Source of the DNA: Aphis gossypii
Taxonomy: Eukaryota; Arthropoda; Insecta; Hemiptera; Aphididae
Reading direction: 5' to 3'
DNA length: 64,000 nucleotides
Assembly: GCF_020184175.1 (NCBI RefSeq)
Contig: NC_065530.1
Location: forward strand, 65,511,260 to 65,575,259
Under the pieces are notes generated by a model that was not told the origin of the DNA, searched no databases, and saw nothing but the letters and a program-made list of their open reading frames with translations. Shown here in pieces: positions 37,371 through 51,450 of the stretch; the first letter of the stretch is position 1, and each line of letters opens with the position of its first letter. The position numbers and the translations under genes were made by a program.

Positions 37371-37700
37371 TACTACACCAGATATTCTCAATTATGGTAC
37401 GTAAAAGTCCACATGGTAGTAACGTGGGAAACTACACGAATACATGGAAAATAATTCGAATTTGTATTTTTATTTGTTAATAATGTTTGTAAGAACACAG
37501 GAAATCTAATATAATATTTTATTGAATTTTATATTTTCTGCAAGTATTATTTATTATCATGTTTCTTGTCCTTTTGATACCTATAAATGTTTAAAAATAT
37601 TGAATAGTTCATTTTTTAGTCTTAAGTGATACGTAACTAATGCGTAATACACGAATACACGAGTACATGGGTGGTACGCTTGGGAATCTCTGTATTACAC
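37371..37700. mobile_element. Non-autonomous hAT element with 8-bp target duplication (7/8)
   Basis: The 314-bp element at 37379-37692 begins CAGATATTCTCAA...GGTACG and its minus-strand end reads CAGAGATTCCCAAGCGTACC. This 'ATTCTCAA...TGGTACG' terminus is a common hAT-type end in animals (family knowledge). The flanking octamers are TACTACAC (37371-37378) and TATTACAC (37693-37700), seven of eight identical. No coding capacity. Confidence 0.7.
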
Positions 37701-40700
37701 CATATTATACGCAGGATCAGATTTACATTTCTAGATTTAATATTATGTATTATTTTTTTGTTATTTTCTAAAATAATGTTGTGTGTAATTTTATAATATA
37801 AACTATACTTTTATCTGTCTATAGTAAGTTCATTAACTATTTGGACGACTAATTTATTATTAGTAGGTAGTAATGTAATATAGTGATTTAAATTTGATTT
37901 CATGCATTAGGTACAAGGTAATCCTAACACAATATAAATGTGTCATATTTAGCGAAAATCCGGCACTTTTAATTTGATCCGGAAATATGGGATCCCCTAT
38001 TATTACTAAATATATCTAGCCACCTATATAATTTAATTTATAACCTTTGTTTTTGGCATGTTAATAAAAAAGTAATTATTTAATTAAATATTTTAAATGT
38101 TAAAGTATTTTGAGTATAGTTTAAAATGTTTTTATGATTTAATGTTTATAAAATAGTTACCTATATTAGAATTAAAATTTTGAACATTAATATATATTTT
38201 ATGAATCAAAGAGAAGGTGAGTATTTATATTCTTGATAAATATTTATAACAATACACATCGAACATTATTGTAAAATATATTGCATTATCAACTAAATAA
38301 ATAAGACAGGACGATAAGTATTCTCTGATTATGACACTTGAGTTTTTTCGAGAAAACTGTTACCATAACTCGAAAAATTATGCGCTAACAGGTTGTAGTG
38401 ACTCAGAGTGGGCATTCGTTTCACATCGCTAAATTCAGGTTTAGCAGTATTGTGTTATAAAAATAAGAATTAGCATCTGATGCTAAAGTTATATTTATAA
38501 ATAAATAAATAACAAGTTAATAATTACGTTTTATGAATATTATTTACTTAATTGACAATGTAATACCACTAAGTAGGATAGTTTTTTTCCTTCTTTATTA
38601 ATTATTAATAGCCCATGAAAAAAAAAAGTTAAGTGTGTGTTATAAATCAATTTATTATTACTTTGCTCTTTAGTTTTTTATGGTGGCAGTTAAAAGCAAT
38701 TTAAGTTGTATTTTTGATGATTCTTTACTTGAAAGATTTTGATATCTATTCTCTTTTTGATTTTATAAATATTTTATCAATATTTTTTAGAAAGCCTAAC
38801 AATTTATTAATTTTCCTGAACTTCACAATGCATTAGTATTATAATGATCTCTGTTATTTTTTTTTATTTACCACCATTGATACTTTATTATCTTCTTTAA
38901 TAAATCAGAGTGGAACCTATCTTAATCAGAATTAATAAAAGAATTTGTGAAAAATATGTAATTATATACATAACTTGGCTGTGTATTGTGTTCATTGAAA
39001 GATAAGTGTTCATAAAATTAGCACCCCCATAATATTTAAACGTAAGTATTGTTATGACAATATCTTAAGTTAGGTTAGGTCTTCGCTGAACAATAGGTAC
39101 TGAAGATTTTTATTTCGATCGAAATTGGTTGTATTCAGTAATGTAAAAGATTGTCTTTTCAATTAAATACATATTGTATTTATTCACTATGCAGAATGCA
39201 TATTCTAATATTTCCGTGATTAAACTGGCATATATTAATATATTGGCGTTAGCCTTCGATAACTTTAAAAAAACATTCGTTAACAGATCAAATTTGCATT
39301 CTTGTACCTTAGCAAAACATTCCAGTTGATTATATAATATATTTATTTTGTGTATTCAAATCAAAATAATAAATTGCAATAGGTAAATATTAATTATTAC
39401 TAATTTCAAAAATGATTCTCCAAATGTGATTTGAATAACAATAATTTAAGTTATGTGTATATTATAATATTTTCATAAAATGTAAATATTAAAATAATAT
39501 ATAATAATTTAATAATAATAATAAATAGTTGTGTTTAGACGTGTAGTATTACTTACATTGATAATGTTATTAACTTATAATTAGTATAATACGTATATTT
39601 ATAATATGTATATAAGTATTTAAGCTGTGATTAATTGAATATGTTTAAATTTATATCATCGTGTTGTATATAAGTAGTATACAAATAAAATTTAGATATA
39701 GAAAATAAATTCTTATTGATATTACATACAAGATATGCAAGAAATTATAAAATACTATTACATAAAAAAAAAAGTTTTATATAAAACTAGGAAGGTGTAT
39801 TTTTAAGAAACTCGTAATACCTTGACCTTGCCAAGACATACTATTATCTTAAGTCTAAACGAAAATGAAGGTTAATAAACTTTTTTTATAAAAACAAAAC
39901 ATGTGAATACCTTTATAGATTTATTAAAAAATAAATCATTAGGTATACTGTAAGTTTAATATATAAGTAATAGGTATACATATAAATATATATATATTAT
40001 ATTTAATACCTCATCATTTAATTTATTCATACAGTTTTCATTGTAAATAAAGGAAATAATAAGAATGTTAAGTTATATATTACATTGAACTCGATAATTC
40101 ATATCGCATAATTTTTAGATTTATGTAAATAATAATTCTATAAATAGGTATTGGTATTAGCTTTTAATATTCTTAAACGTGATTTAGTTATTGAATTAAA
40201 GCACTAATACCCGCGGTATCACTTGTGAGTTGTGCTAAGTAGAAATGTAAAAAAATAAAATTACGGGGATTTATTAGTCTATTCATATTATCTACAGGCT
40301 TTATTACAATATAGATAGGTGTTTAATTGTAATGGTTTGTTTATACGCATTATCGACAGGATAAGATAATTTATTTTTAAGTAGTAGCCAGTAGGTACCT
40401 ATAGAATAATATGTAATTAGAGCAGGGTATTTTATGGTGATCAATAATTATATATATTTGTATATAATAACTATAGCTATAAAATATAATTATGATAATA
40501 TTCCTTTAGTATATTTTAATAATATAATTATTATCTATCAAATATTATTATATTGTCTAGGTTCAAGGGGCATAAATAAACAATACGAAAAATTAATCAA
40601 CATAATAATATAAGGTACCTATTTAATAAAATAATTTCAAGTAGGTAATAAGGTATTTTTAATATTTTTAATAAAATAATTAAAAGGCAATTTTCAGATA

Positions 40701-43700
40701 TAGTTGATACATATTTATCTCATTAAAGTATCTATACAATCATCATCTTTGAAAATTTATTCTAATAATTCTCAAAAATATTTTCAAAAAGCTTAAAAGC
40801 AATCTTTAGCAATCAGCATATAAAGTTGTATACCATACAAATTGCTCATATTACGTTCAATTAATCATCAACACTTTCAAAAAAATTATGCATTCAAGGA
40901 TCTACAATAAAAATGGCTGTTTTTATTATTAAAAAAGTTGATATCGTCAAAAAAAACATTTCTAACATGACAAACAAAATCTTAATATTAAAAAATATGG
41001 GTATACCTACTTTAAAATCCCTTAAATCAAAATATGATATACATAATATACAAAATTAAATGATAAAAATGTATGATAATCATACTTGATAAATTACCAA
41101 GTAAATTAAGCTAATATAAAATTATATTAATGAAGTAAAATCATCTTATTTAGGTACCTATCTATGTCATCGTACTATTTCAGAATCAATATTTAACTTA
41201 CGAGTTACGATAATATTTAAAACAGTTATTGAAAAATGACGATAATTAATAAATATTGACACCAAACTTAGCATGTTGTTTGCAATACATAGATTCATAT
41301 AAAAAGTGTAACATAAAAACTAAATATCGACCTTGCAAAATGACCTAATACAATCATTATCGTCACAATTCATACATTTACTTTCATTTTATAACTCTTT
41401 GTTTGGAATATTAAATGAACAGTTACTTTGACATCCGGATGGGTTCAAGTTTAATCTTATGTTAGATAGACTTACTTTTTATTACCTACAGGAACTAACC
41501 ATATAAATCGTGATGCGATTGGATGATTCACAAACCGTTATGCGTCATAATAATTAAGATACTAAGAATTTTTAATCTGAGGTTTGACATAGTCATTATC
41601 TTATAACTACTGAATCACTGTTTTTTTTAGGTAACATATACGAATTATTCGATACGTTACACATTTGATAAAAATGTATTTTCAAAAATATATAATATAA
41701 TATGTAAGTAAACAATAGAATTTTTAAAAGTTATAATGTTATATAGAACTGTAAACTAGTGCAAATTGTAAGTCTTTAAAATGGAATACATAAAACGATT
41801 CGTTTAATTAATTTAATTTATTTAACTAATCGATTTTTACCTACAAGGTTTAATCAATTACCATAATTATAAATATATATATATGATATATTAATTTGTA
41901 TGTTATGACTTTATAATGCATTGAATATAAAACATTTTGACAATTCAATAATTTAAAATAATATGTGCTTGTAAATTATATATTTTGCTCTACACGATAA
42001 TGCAATCCAAGCTTACTATTTGTTTTTATAATTAAAACGAATTTAACAAAATTATGTTTTATGCACTCGTTGCTCATTAATTTTATTTTGTATGTAGTAC
42101 GACACGAATGAAATAACTATATTTTTTTTATTCGTATACAGTGTATAATGTTTTATGTTAGCTTTTTCAATTAATTATTTTAATCTGGAAAAATATATAA
42201 ATAAACCATGAAATCTTTAGGTACTTAAACGTAGCTGGTACACCTCAATATTTATTATTATTTGCATTTGTAATTTCTTAACATTTAGCATAATTATTTG
42301 GCATACAATATAGCTTGTAGAAATTATACATTATACTAATATAGATACTCAATGGTTGTATAATATATTAATACTTATTAATTGTATACGTTATTAGTTT
42401 AATTATGAATGATTTACAAAACCTATAATTAAATAGTTAATTTAAAAGGTTGATGCATCTTAATCAAAATCCGGTGTTCAGGAGAGTATTGTTTCTTAGT
42501 TATTCTTAAACAATATTATTTTAAAATTTAAAAATTTTAATATAAATTGTTAATAATATGATTTTTCATACCATAAATTAGCAACTATATATCTTTAAGT
42601 GTGTTATCGCGTACTATAATACTAATTCCCATTATAACATATAAAGTTTAATAATTTAGAATTTAGGAACTACTCCTTTGATGTATATACGTAGATCAAT
42701 ATTAAAACAAATCATCTGCTTAGCAATAATATACAAATAGAAAATGTAATTCTTATTTTAAAAATAGAAGTTTTTACAACTAGACATTCATTAAATGATA
42801 TGAAATATATAATATGTAACTAAAATCATAAACAAAACTTAAAAAAACAGTCAATAAATTAACTTAAAAATAATAAAAATCAGAAAGTCAACAAATTTAT
42901 TATCAAAGATTTTCTTTGAAATATGGGGTTGAATTTTCTTGATGAATCATTATCTATGAAGTATATCCGTCAATTTCTTTCTATTAATATGCATAAATGC
43001 AAAATATATTTACATTACGATGTGTGAATGTGACTTATTACTTGAAATAATAGCCGTATGAATAAATAGTACCGTTTTGTCTTATTTTTATAAAGGATTT
43101 AGGAGAATTCGTTCAATTTTATGATGTAGGGTATTAGAAGATATTAATTGAATCTATTATGACCCTCATAAAACATTTGAAATAAATCAACCTTGTTTCT
43201 AATTTACCTGGTACCTACGCATATGACAAGTAACGATAAATAAATGGTTATAAAAAAGGTATAATCGGTATCCAACGGCGACGGCACAGTATACATATTG
43301 AAGTGACCTTGATGTTTTGTTATCAAAATTGGCGAAAAAAGTATGCAAGTTATGAATGAACATACATAGATATATATAACAATCAAAATTTATGTGCAGA
43401 TATATTGACATATTATACAATGCAATAATATATAAATATATTATATATTTAATTTTAGTTCGTACTAGATTATAATATAGATAATGTGTTTATCAATAAA
43501 ACAACAACTCTAAATTTTTGTATTATTCAATTAAAAATAAAAATTATAAACATTAAAGGATAAGGTAATATAGTCAAATTTAATAGAATTTAAACAATTT
43601 ACATTAATAAAAATTATAATAAATTAACTTTTTAATAAATCAAAATTATGAACAAGGATATTATTATATGCCTATACGAATATATGACTAGCACGTTGAG

Positions 43701-45445
43701 TCTGTAAATGGATTATATAAATACATTCTGTTGAATAAATATACACTGAAGATTTATTTTATTTTAGTTTTAAAAATAAAGTTTAAGATTACTTAATATA
43801 ATTAGTGGAAAATACTTTTATTGCCTTCGTATTTTGCCCTAAGAAATAATTAAAACACTTTTACAACTCAGAAAACCTTCTTTTTATTCGTTTAATTTAT
43901 TGAAAGAATCAACGAAAGAATATTCTTTATTTGTATCATTAATAATGGATCATGATATTAATAATCCATTATTTTTTTAATTTTTTTTAATTTAGAATGG
44001 AGGAATGTATTTTTATTTGATACATTTTTTGAGTAAGAGTATCCAAAACGTTTTTTAAAAACAGTATCGAGTATTTATATTACAGTTGTAAAATACAAAG
44101 TATAATTATCAATTAAGATAATAATTTTTTATTTAATAACATATACTTTATAGAATTTAAATCTATAGATATAATTTAAATATTAAAATAATATGTACAG
44201 AATAATAACAAAAATATATTTTGTTTTATTACATTAAAAATTACAGTTTTGTAATTTTTTCTTTGTTAAACTAATTACTTCAAAGTTATTTTAAAACTAA
44301 AATACTAAATTTAATATAAATAAAATATATTTATTAACGTTTTATTATTAAGCTCGTACAATTGAAATGGTTAGTATCTATGCGTATGCATTCATTAGTT
44401 ACGTTCTCCAAATAATATAATACCTGATAATCTATATTGGCATTCCAAGGTTAACACATTTAGATCTATAAAACCTACGTACAGTACCATAATTAAGATT
44501 ATTTCTGAAATTATTAAACTTCCTATAAGAAAAAAATGTGAATTTCAATATTTGTATTTTTACATTCTAGTCATAATGTTAAAGAAAAATTAATTTAATT
44601 AATATTGACTTGGGTTATATTATAACGATGTTTTAAAGTTGTATTTTATGGTCTTCAAAAATAATATAAAAATGTAAATTTGCTTTGTCTCTAGTAGTTA
44701 ACTGTGTTTCACCTTTGTCAGAACTTAGAGAATGTCACTTATGCTCACAATTTTTTTATTAAGAAAACAATACAATTTTAGGGGTTGGGACTTGAAACTG
44801 AACAATGAACTAATGTACAAATGTAAAGATAACTGAATATATACATAAATAATGATATAGGTTTCAAGATATGAAAGAACCAAAAATTGATTTCTAGGTT
44901 AAGCAGTTTCAGGAATCAATGTACAAATTATTTTCTCAACAGTGCTTAACTATTATTTTGACCTAATATTTTTCAATTAGGTAGCATCAGGTTATTGTTT
45001 GTTAAATGTTAGTAAATAAAGATAATTATTTTAACACCTGGTATTATGACTTTATGATACACCTACCTACAATAAAAACTTATTGTAGTTTTTATTACAA
45101 CTATGTAAAATTATTTATCTATACTAAATCTGTGCACGAATTTATAAAGTTGGTATAATAATGTTAAAATCAAAACCGAACCTAACTGTATTGATCATGT
45201 ACGTGTTATGTATTCGTCCATTAAAATTTCTGTAACTTGACGATAACAATAATACAGTTCTCATTTTATAAAAAACATTTTTGTCATTTTTAGCTTACAC
45301 TATAGAGTATATAATATATATTATAACTGATTTATACATAACATGTATTAATATTAAGGTAAATTTTTGTATAATATTATATGATATTGAAACATCCTCC
45401 ACCAGATAACCCTTAATAACATTTTTTTGGAAACAGGAACATATT

Positions 45446-45815
45446 CAATAGGAAAAACCCCGAATAGTGGACACAATTTTTAATCATAATTTAAAAATAA
45501 TGACAAAAAGACACCAAAAGTACGTGCTTACATTAATACAATGTTAGCGAATTTGTTCAAAAATCGATTTTTTTACACGGAATCGAATTGTATTTTATGC
45601 ATAAATGAATTTCTTTTTTTTTTATATTTCTTTAAATATATATTGTAAAATATTAAAATAGGTAATTATATTATCAAAACATTAAATAATAATTTTGTAA
45701 TTTAATTTAACCTAACGCATAATTTATAACTTAATGAATTTCAAAAATGTACCTACTATGAATAATGGACAAAATTTTGGTGACCGAGAGTCTACGCTAT
45801 TTTGAGGTTTTATTG
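45446..45815. mobile_element. Degenerate pogo/Tigger-like element
   Basis: The left end reads CAATAGGAAAAACCCCGAA then TAGTGGACAC; the right end on the minus strand reads CAATAAAACCTCAAAATAGC, then GGTCACC. Both resemble the CAGTAAAACCTC...GGACAC type of end seen at 5998-6140. The right end is followed by TA; the left is not. Internal sequence is AT-rich without ORF. Boundaries are approximate. Confidence 0.4.
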
Positions 45816-48800
45816 TACCTACATTATTATTTACTAGTATTTCGTAAATCTACCATATTATAATATTTTTATCCATGACTTGTTATTTATTATGATACGA
45901 TAGGTTTCATTTTTATTAGTGTTGACTATTTAATAATGTCTTTTTGAACATACTATTAAATTGAATTGGGTAATTTCACATTAATTAGTAGTTTAAATTA
46001 ACTTATAAATTACATGGCCATGCAGGTATAAAGAATATAGTTTATTAAACATATAATTATTTTTCTTGGGTTACACCATTATATTGTTTAAAGTATAGCG
46101 CGTAGTTTATAAAATCATACTTTTTATAGTCATGTGTATAATACCTAACTTAATTTTTAATTTTCAATTACAAGCTTATTCAATATAATATTTGATAATA
46201 TTAAACTCTGCACAAACAGAAGTATCTTACATACTATAATATAAATATAATGACCAATACTTAGAAGCAAGCACGCAAAAAAAAAATATCTATGATATTT
46301 ACTTTGTTACTATTTCTTTCGTTATAGTATATTCTAATTACAATTATTTGTTAATTTAACTTAGAATAGATATTCAACTGTTATGTGTGTTTATGTGTAT
46401 GGATATGCATCATATTTAGGTTTAAAAGGCTAAGACTTACACCATTTTTGATTTCTAAAATATTTCTTTTTAAATTACAACATGTAAAACTGTTTAAATG
46501 GATAATATTAAATGCTATAGTTAAATAAGTTGTTTAAAAAGTTATATAAATATAAGATTTTTGATTGAATAATATTATACCAGTTTATAATATTGTCTTG
46601 TTATTAATATTTTATGCATATGCTTTTCAAGATAACAATATACAATAGTTCGTTTGGAATTTAAAAATTAAACAAACAAAACCTACACGCTAGAACCTAT
46701 ATAATGTTACAACCAGCTGCAAGAGTATAGTACTCGTATAATAGTACTTAAAGTAGTAGGTATTTTATAAAACAGATAAAAAAATCATGTATTTTTTCTT
46801 TTAATTTTAGAATAGTAACTATACATTATCATATCAATAGTTATAATGAATAAGTTGTATGCATGTTCACAATTTTAACATACACATAAGTGCACAACAT
46901 AAATTACTCATTGAATACTAAATAAACAAATATTTTCCCGACTAAATGCATCCTTACACTGAGTGCTGTCTAATATTATAATATAACAAAAAAAAAAAAA
47001 TAAATAAATAATTTTATTTAATAATTTTGGATATATAACGATACGTTTAATGAATAATGCCTGTAAAATATATGATTGTGGATTGCATATTTGAAAAAAA
47101 TTGATACCATTTTTATTTTATTTTTTTTATTCTCTTTATTCTTCTTCCAAATATTGGCGTACACGGTTTTAAAACAGATTCATAAAAAACTATCTTGTTT
47201 AATATAACTGAGATTTATTTTTCTTAACTGAATTTTGAATTTTGTACCCATGCGTTTTTTATAACTTTTTTTTTGTCAAAAAAGTACTTACAATGTTTCA
47301 AAGAGCTGACATTAATGAGATAATTTTGTTTTTTTTCATAAGTTTTAATTTAAAGAATTAATCTAATACATGAAAATTCCGGTGTATATTTATTTTTAAC
47401 AATATATATATTTTTTTAGTTTATAAGAGTGAAAAATATTTACCATTGCATAAAAATAAAAATAAATGCCTAACAACTTATACTAATATATTATTTACAT
47501 TATTTTATAAAATTTACCAGACCTAAATTAAATAAATTATTTTTATAGACGCTAACAATCCATTTTTATTGTAAAAATCTAATTACTTTAATCAATTGTT
47601 TTTAATCAAAAAATATACTTAGTAACACAATAAAAAAACCATTTATAATTAATAATTATACTCATACATTTTTTAGGTATTGTGGATATTATAATACTAT
47701 GAAATTGTTAATTATTTTTTAAGGAATTAAACTGTATACAATTATATACATAAAAACTTAATATTATTGCTTTATCTACATTTTAATTTGTGAAAAATAA
47801 TAAAATGATCTTTTAAAATCATTATGTTTTTTATTTTTTTGAATTATGATTTTCAACAATCATATGCATAAATGCATAATGTTCAACAATATACTTGGAA
47901 TTGAAACTATAATTTAATATTGTGGCCAAATATGGTATATTCCATTAAAATTAATACATTTATGCATAATAATTCTTTATAAATTAAGATTCCATACATT
48001 TATGAAATGTAATGATAGATCATATACGGATATAGTAAAATAATTATCAATGATTATTAAAACTTGGGTAATTAATTGATTGATGAATAGTCATTCTTAA
48101 TAATAATAATAAAATAAAAAAACAATAATTTTAAACTCATTGTATTTTTAGTCATTCTTTATAATATTACCTAGTCATCATAGACACGTGCTCATAAAAA
48201 AGAATACCTGTAGTTATAATATCTTTTAATGTAAAATATTGATAATATTTTATAACGATAAAGAAATATCAATCTATTTAGTTTATAAAATAAATTTATT
48301 TAAATTGTAGCTATTACATTACACTAACAGTTATTAAAATAAAGCAATATAAATCACAATACAATAATCTACTACTATTTATTAAAAAGAAAATATGATA
48401 GTGTTCAATATTTGTTAATCGTTTATGTTTGGGTGTATTTACCCAAATCTTTATTCGTAATAATACGTGTTTATTTATAAGAATATTATTTAAGAAGGGA
48501 TGAAGGAAGAGAGTTTTTAATATCCTTATCAGTTCAGTATGTACTTACTATGTATACTGTAGATAAATACAATATACACAATACTCACAAAAGATTTTCT
48601 TTATATACATTCATAAAGTATTTTATAAATTATTTGTAATATTTATATTTAATATGCACACTTCGTTCTTCAGTTTGGTATATTGTGTTAGTTTATTACA
48701 TCGTATATAAAATAAACAAAAAACATGCTGTAATAGTAATATTTAGCAGATATGCGCATATACAATAACTATTATCTAATTGGTAATATAGTTGTATATT

Positions 48801-50046
48801 TTTTATAATTATTATTTTTATGAATTGTATATATTTAATATTTTAATAATAATTAGTATTCTCATCTTATAGAAAAATTTCAAAAATGTATCCTGATAAA
48901 TACGCACCCGGTTAAAAGTTTTATTTTAATTTTTAATAATAATTTTTCAAAACTTGTATTTATTATTTGTACGTGCCATAAATATTAAATATAGTAATAT
49001 AGTATACATGTTCCAAAATTAAAAACAAATTAATCTCTTTAAATGCTTACAATTATAATTATCAAGCCAAAAGTATATCTTTATTTTGTTTGAATAGAAA
49101 AAAAATAATTTAACTACTAACTAGTAACTCGTACATACTATTATATACTGCCAACTCATAATACTCATTGTCAATACTATCATTGAGTAGGTATACTTGT
49201 AAATGTTAAATTGTATACAACATACCTATATATTATTATACAAAATATAATATTATCTATATGGAGTATAATAACATCGTAATACAATCTTAGTGTCAAC
49301 AAAATTATTATTTTTTGACATTTTGGATCATATAATTTCACGCAATATTTTACTTGTATTATAGCAATAAAGTAATATTTATACATGTTGTACAAACAAC
49401 TAATTGTTTTTTATAAGTTTTAGTTATTTTATATTTTAGTTACTACAGCATATTATATGGATTATGCAGAGCGTTCGGAATAGGTACGTCATATTTATAT
49501 ATTCAATAATAAATTTAAGAGTTAACGTTTATTGATACCGCAAATAACGTCTACGTAAATATTGTATAACACGATATGATTGTATAGTAGTAGCCAGTGA
49601 GTAACATAGTTATTACTTATTACAGTTGAAGATAATTTATATTATAAATCAAGTATTTCGGCGATAAAAAAGATGAAGAGGAGACGTGATGCACATAATA
49701 TTTTTGATTATTTAAAGGTAAATTTTATTAAAAATAAAATAAAATATTCTCCAAAAATAATTGTATTAAATCTTCGCCAATTATTATTATTTATTATATT
49801 ATATTATATATATTTTTTTTATTAATGACAACCCCGGATTTGATAAATATAGTGAACACAAATTACAATATTTTTAATAATATTGACAGGTACATTTTTT
49901 TCGGTTGATGAAGATTGGTTAGGAAAAACAATATCAAATACCGCAGTTACACAATGATGCGACACTGCCGGAAAGGATGCGTCATAAAGCGATCTCCCGT
50001 ATATAAAACATCACAAATAAATATCAAACATCGTTGAAACCCTTAC

Positions 50047-50680
50047 CTCAGCTAGACTTGGAGCCGTGTGGCAGGTGAATATGTAGCCGTGTAGTTGCTT
50101 AAAGACGACGGCGAATCTCGTTATTTTGAAAAACCGAAACAGCTTCGCACGTAGTCTCGGTGACGTTATCACAATACTAACGGACATCCGGCTAATAGTG
50201 AAGACGAACCATGCGTAACGATGAATAACATCATATGATTAGTAATACTATAAAATGTTCTCGGAGTCACTCTAGATTGGTAATTCGGTAATGCTGTCGA
50301 GAGTTATATCCGGCTTGTTATACACAAATATTATATAAATTATTGTCGTTGCGATTCCCTAAATCCAGCGATGGCACGAAAAAAATCGTCAAGACAGACA
50401 AATGTATTAAAACGGAGCCGTGTGAAATAAAAAACAAATTTTAACGCGTAGCAGCAAATTATACTATTCTCGTGAAAAATATAATCTCACGCGTTCACGA
50501 GACCGACGTCGATCTGCTCGTCACTGAAATAAGAACCTGACACCGGTGAGTTTGACGCCGGACTACCAACGTGGTCGTGACTCGCGGTTAGTGCGACGCA
50601 GCCGCCCCGCTACCACCCGTCACTACCGCTGGAGCTGCCGTGGTTGGCGACGGCGCGATAACGCGGTAATGGTATAGACG
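50047..50680 (-). promoter_or_regulatory. CpG-rich island: candidate promoter and first non-coding exon of the PPxY gene
   Basis: The sequence is GC- and CpG-rich in marked contrast to its flanks (for example tcacgcgttcacgagaccga near 50487, gcgacgcagccgccccgct near 50593). On the minus strand a strong donor ...agctgag|gtaagg falls at 50047/50046. No long ORF is present, as expected of a non-coding leader exon. The next suitable minus-strand acceptor next to a real exon is at 33926. Assignment to the PPxY gene is inference from orientation and from the need for a further 5' exon. Confidence 0.45.
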
Positions 50681-50886
50681 GTATAGTATTTAGGTACGGT
50701 ATAATCATAAATCGCTACGTAGATTTATCGCGACAATAACGTACAATCATAATAATAATTATGAGATCTATTGACGACGGCGTTATTATATCATCGTTTT
50801 TTCCCTATTGCGTAAAATTCACTCATAACATCAATACCATCCTGCTACCGTTTGTCGATATGGTAGCGGAATAGACCGAATATAGC

Positions 50887-51450
50887 CAGTGCCGGATCTA
50901 AGTCTTGACAGGCCAGGGTATATAACTTCCAACATTGGAGGCCTCTTAAAAGTAGCTATTTATAAGTCATCGTCATTTGAATTAAATTTAATCAGTACAA
51001 GTATTCGATGAACGTCACCCGACTAATTTATAAGTGCTAAATATCAATAAATTTTGCAAAATATCTTGTAATAAAAAAAAAAAATTGAATAAATTAATAA
51101 TGTGTAAACAAACCTTTTATAAAAAATGTTTTTATAGTGATTTATAACCCGCGTGTTAATAAAACCATGTTAAGTGGAATTTTATAAACGTCGAATAATT
51201 ACTTCTACGTAGATATATTATCTAGCAATATGTGTAAGTGCGAAAGTCCTCGACCAGACATTTATGGATGATTTCTAATTTTCTAATTGTTTAGTAATAT
51301 TCACATTTCACGTCAATGGCTTTAAAAATAAAAAATGTATTTATATTTTTCAAATTTACCGACTTGAGGTAGACACTAGACCCTCCCCCACCCCCCAAAA
51401 AAAATGAAGTCACTTCTTTCGAGTATAACATTTCGCAGATCCGGCCACTA
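50887..51450. mobile_element. Probable hAT-like non-autonomous element next to the island
   Basis: The left end is CAGTGCCGGATCTAAG and the right end, on the minus strand, is TAGTGGCCGGATCTGCG: imperfect inverted repeats around CCGGATCT. The element is about 564 bp and carries a C-rich/A-rich patch near 51384-51405. No matching 8-bp flanks are visible, so it may be old. No coding capacity recognised. Confidence 0.5.

Larger units (their letters stand above)
33930..50046. other. About 16 kb AT-rich region, probable first intron of the PPxY gene
   Basis: No coding region recognised on either strand; the short ORFs found are AT-rich and without protein-like pattern. It holds a hAT-like element (37379-37692) and a degenerate pogo-like element (45446-45815), AT microsatellites and homopolymer runs. 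If the exon proposed at 50.0-50.7 kb belongs to the PPxY gene this is one intron; otherwise it is intergenic. Confidence 0.45.

Noticed and set aside
38906..38940. CAGAGTGGAACCTATCTTAA, like a Tigger end
   Set aside because: No convincing partner inverted repeat could be found downstream.
39069..39081. TTAGG-like repeats (also CCTAA near 60484)
   Set aside because: Only two units; not a telomeric array.
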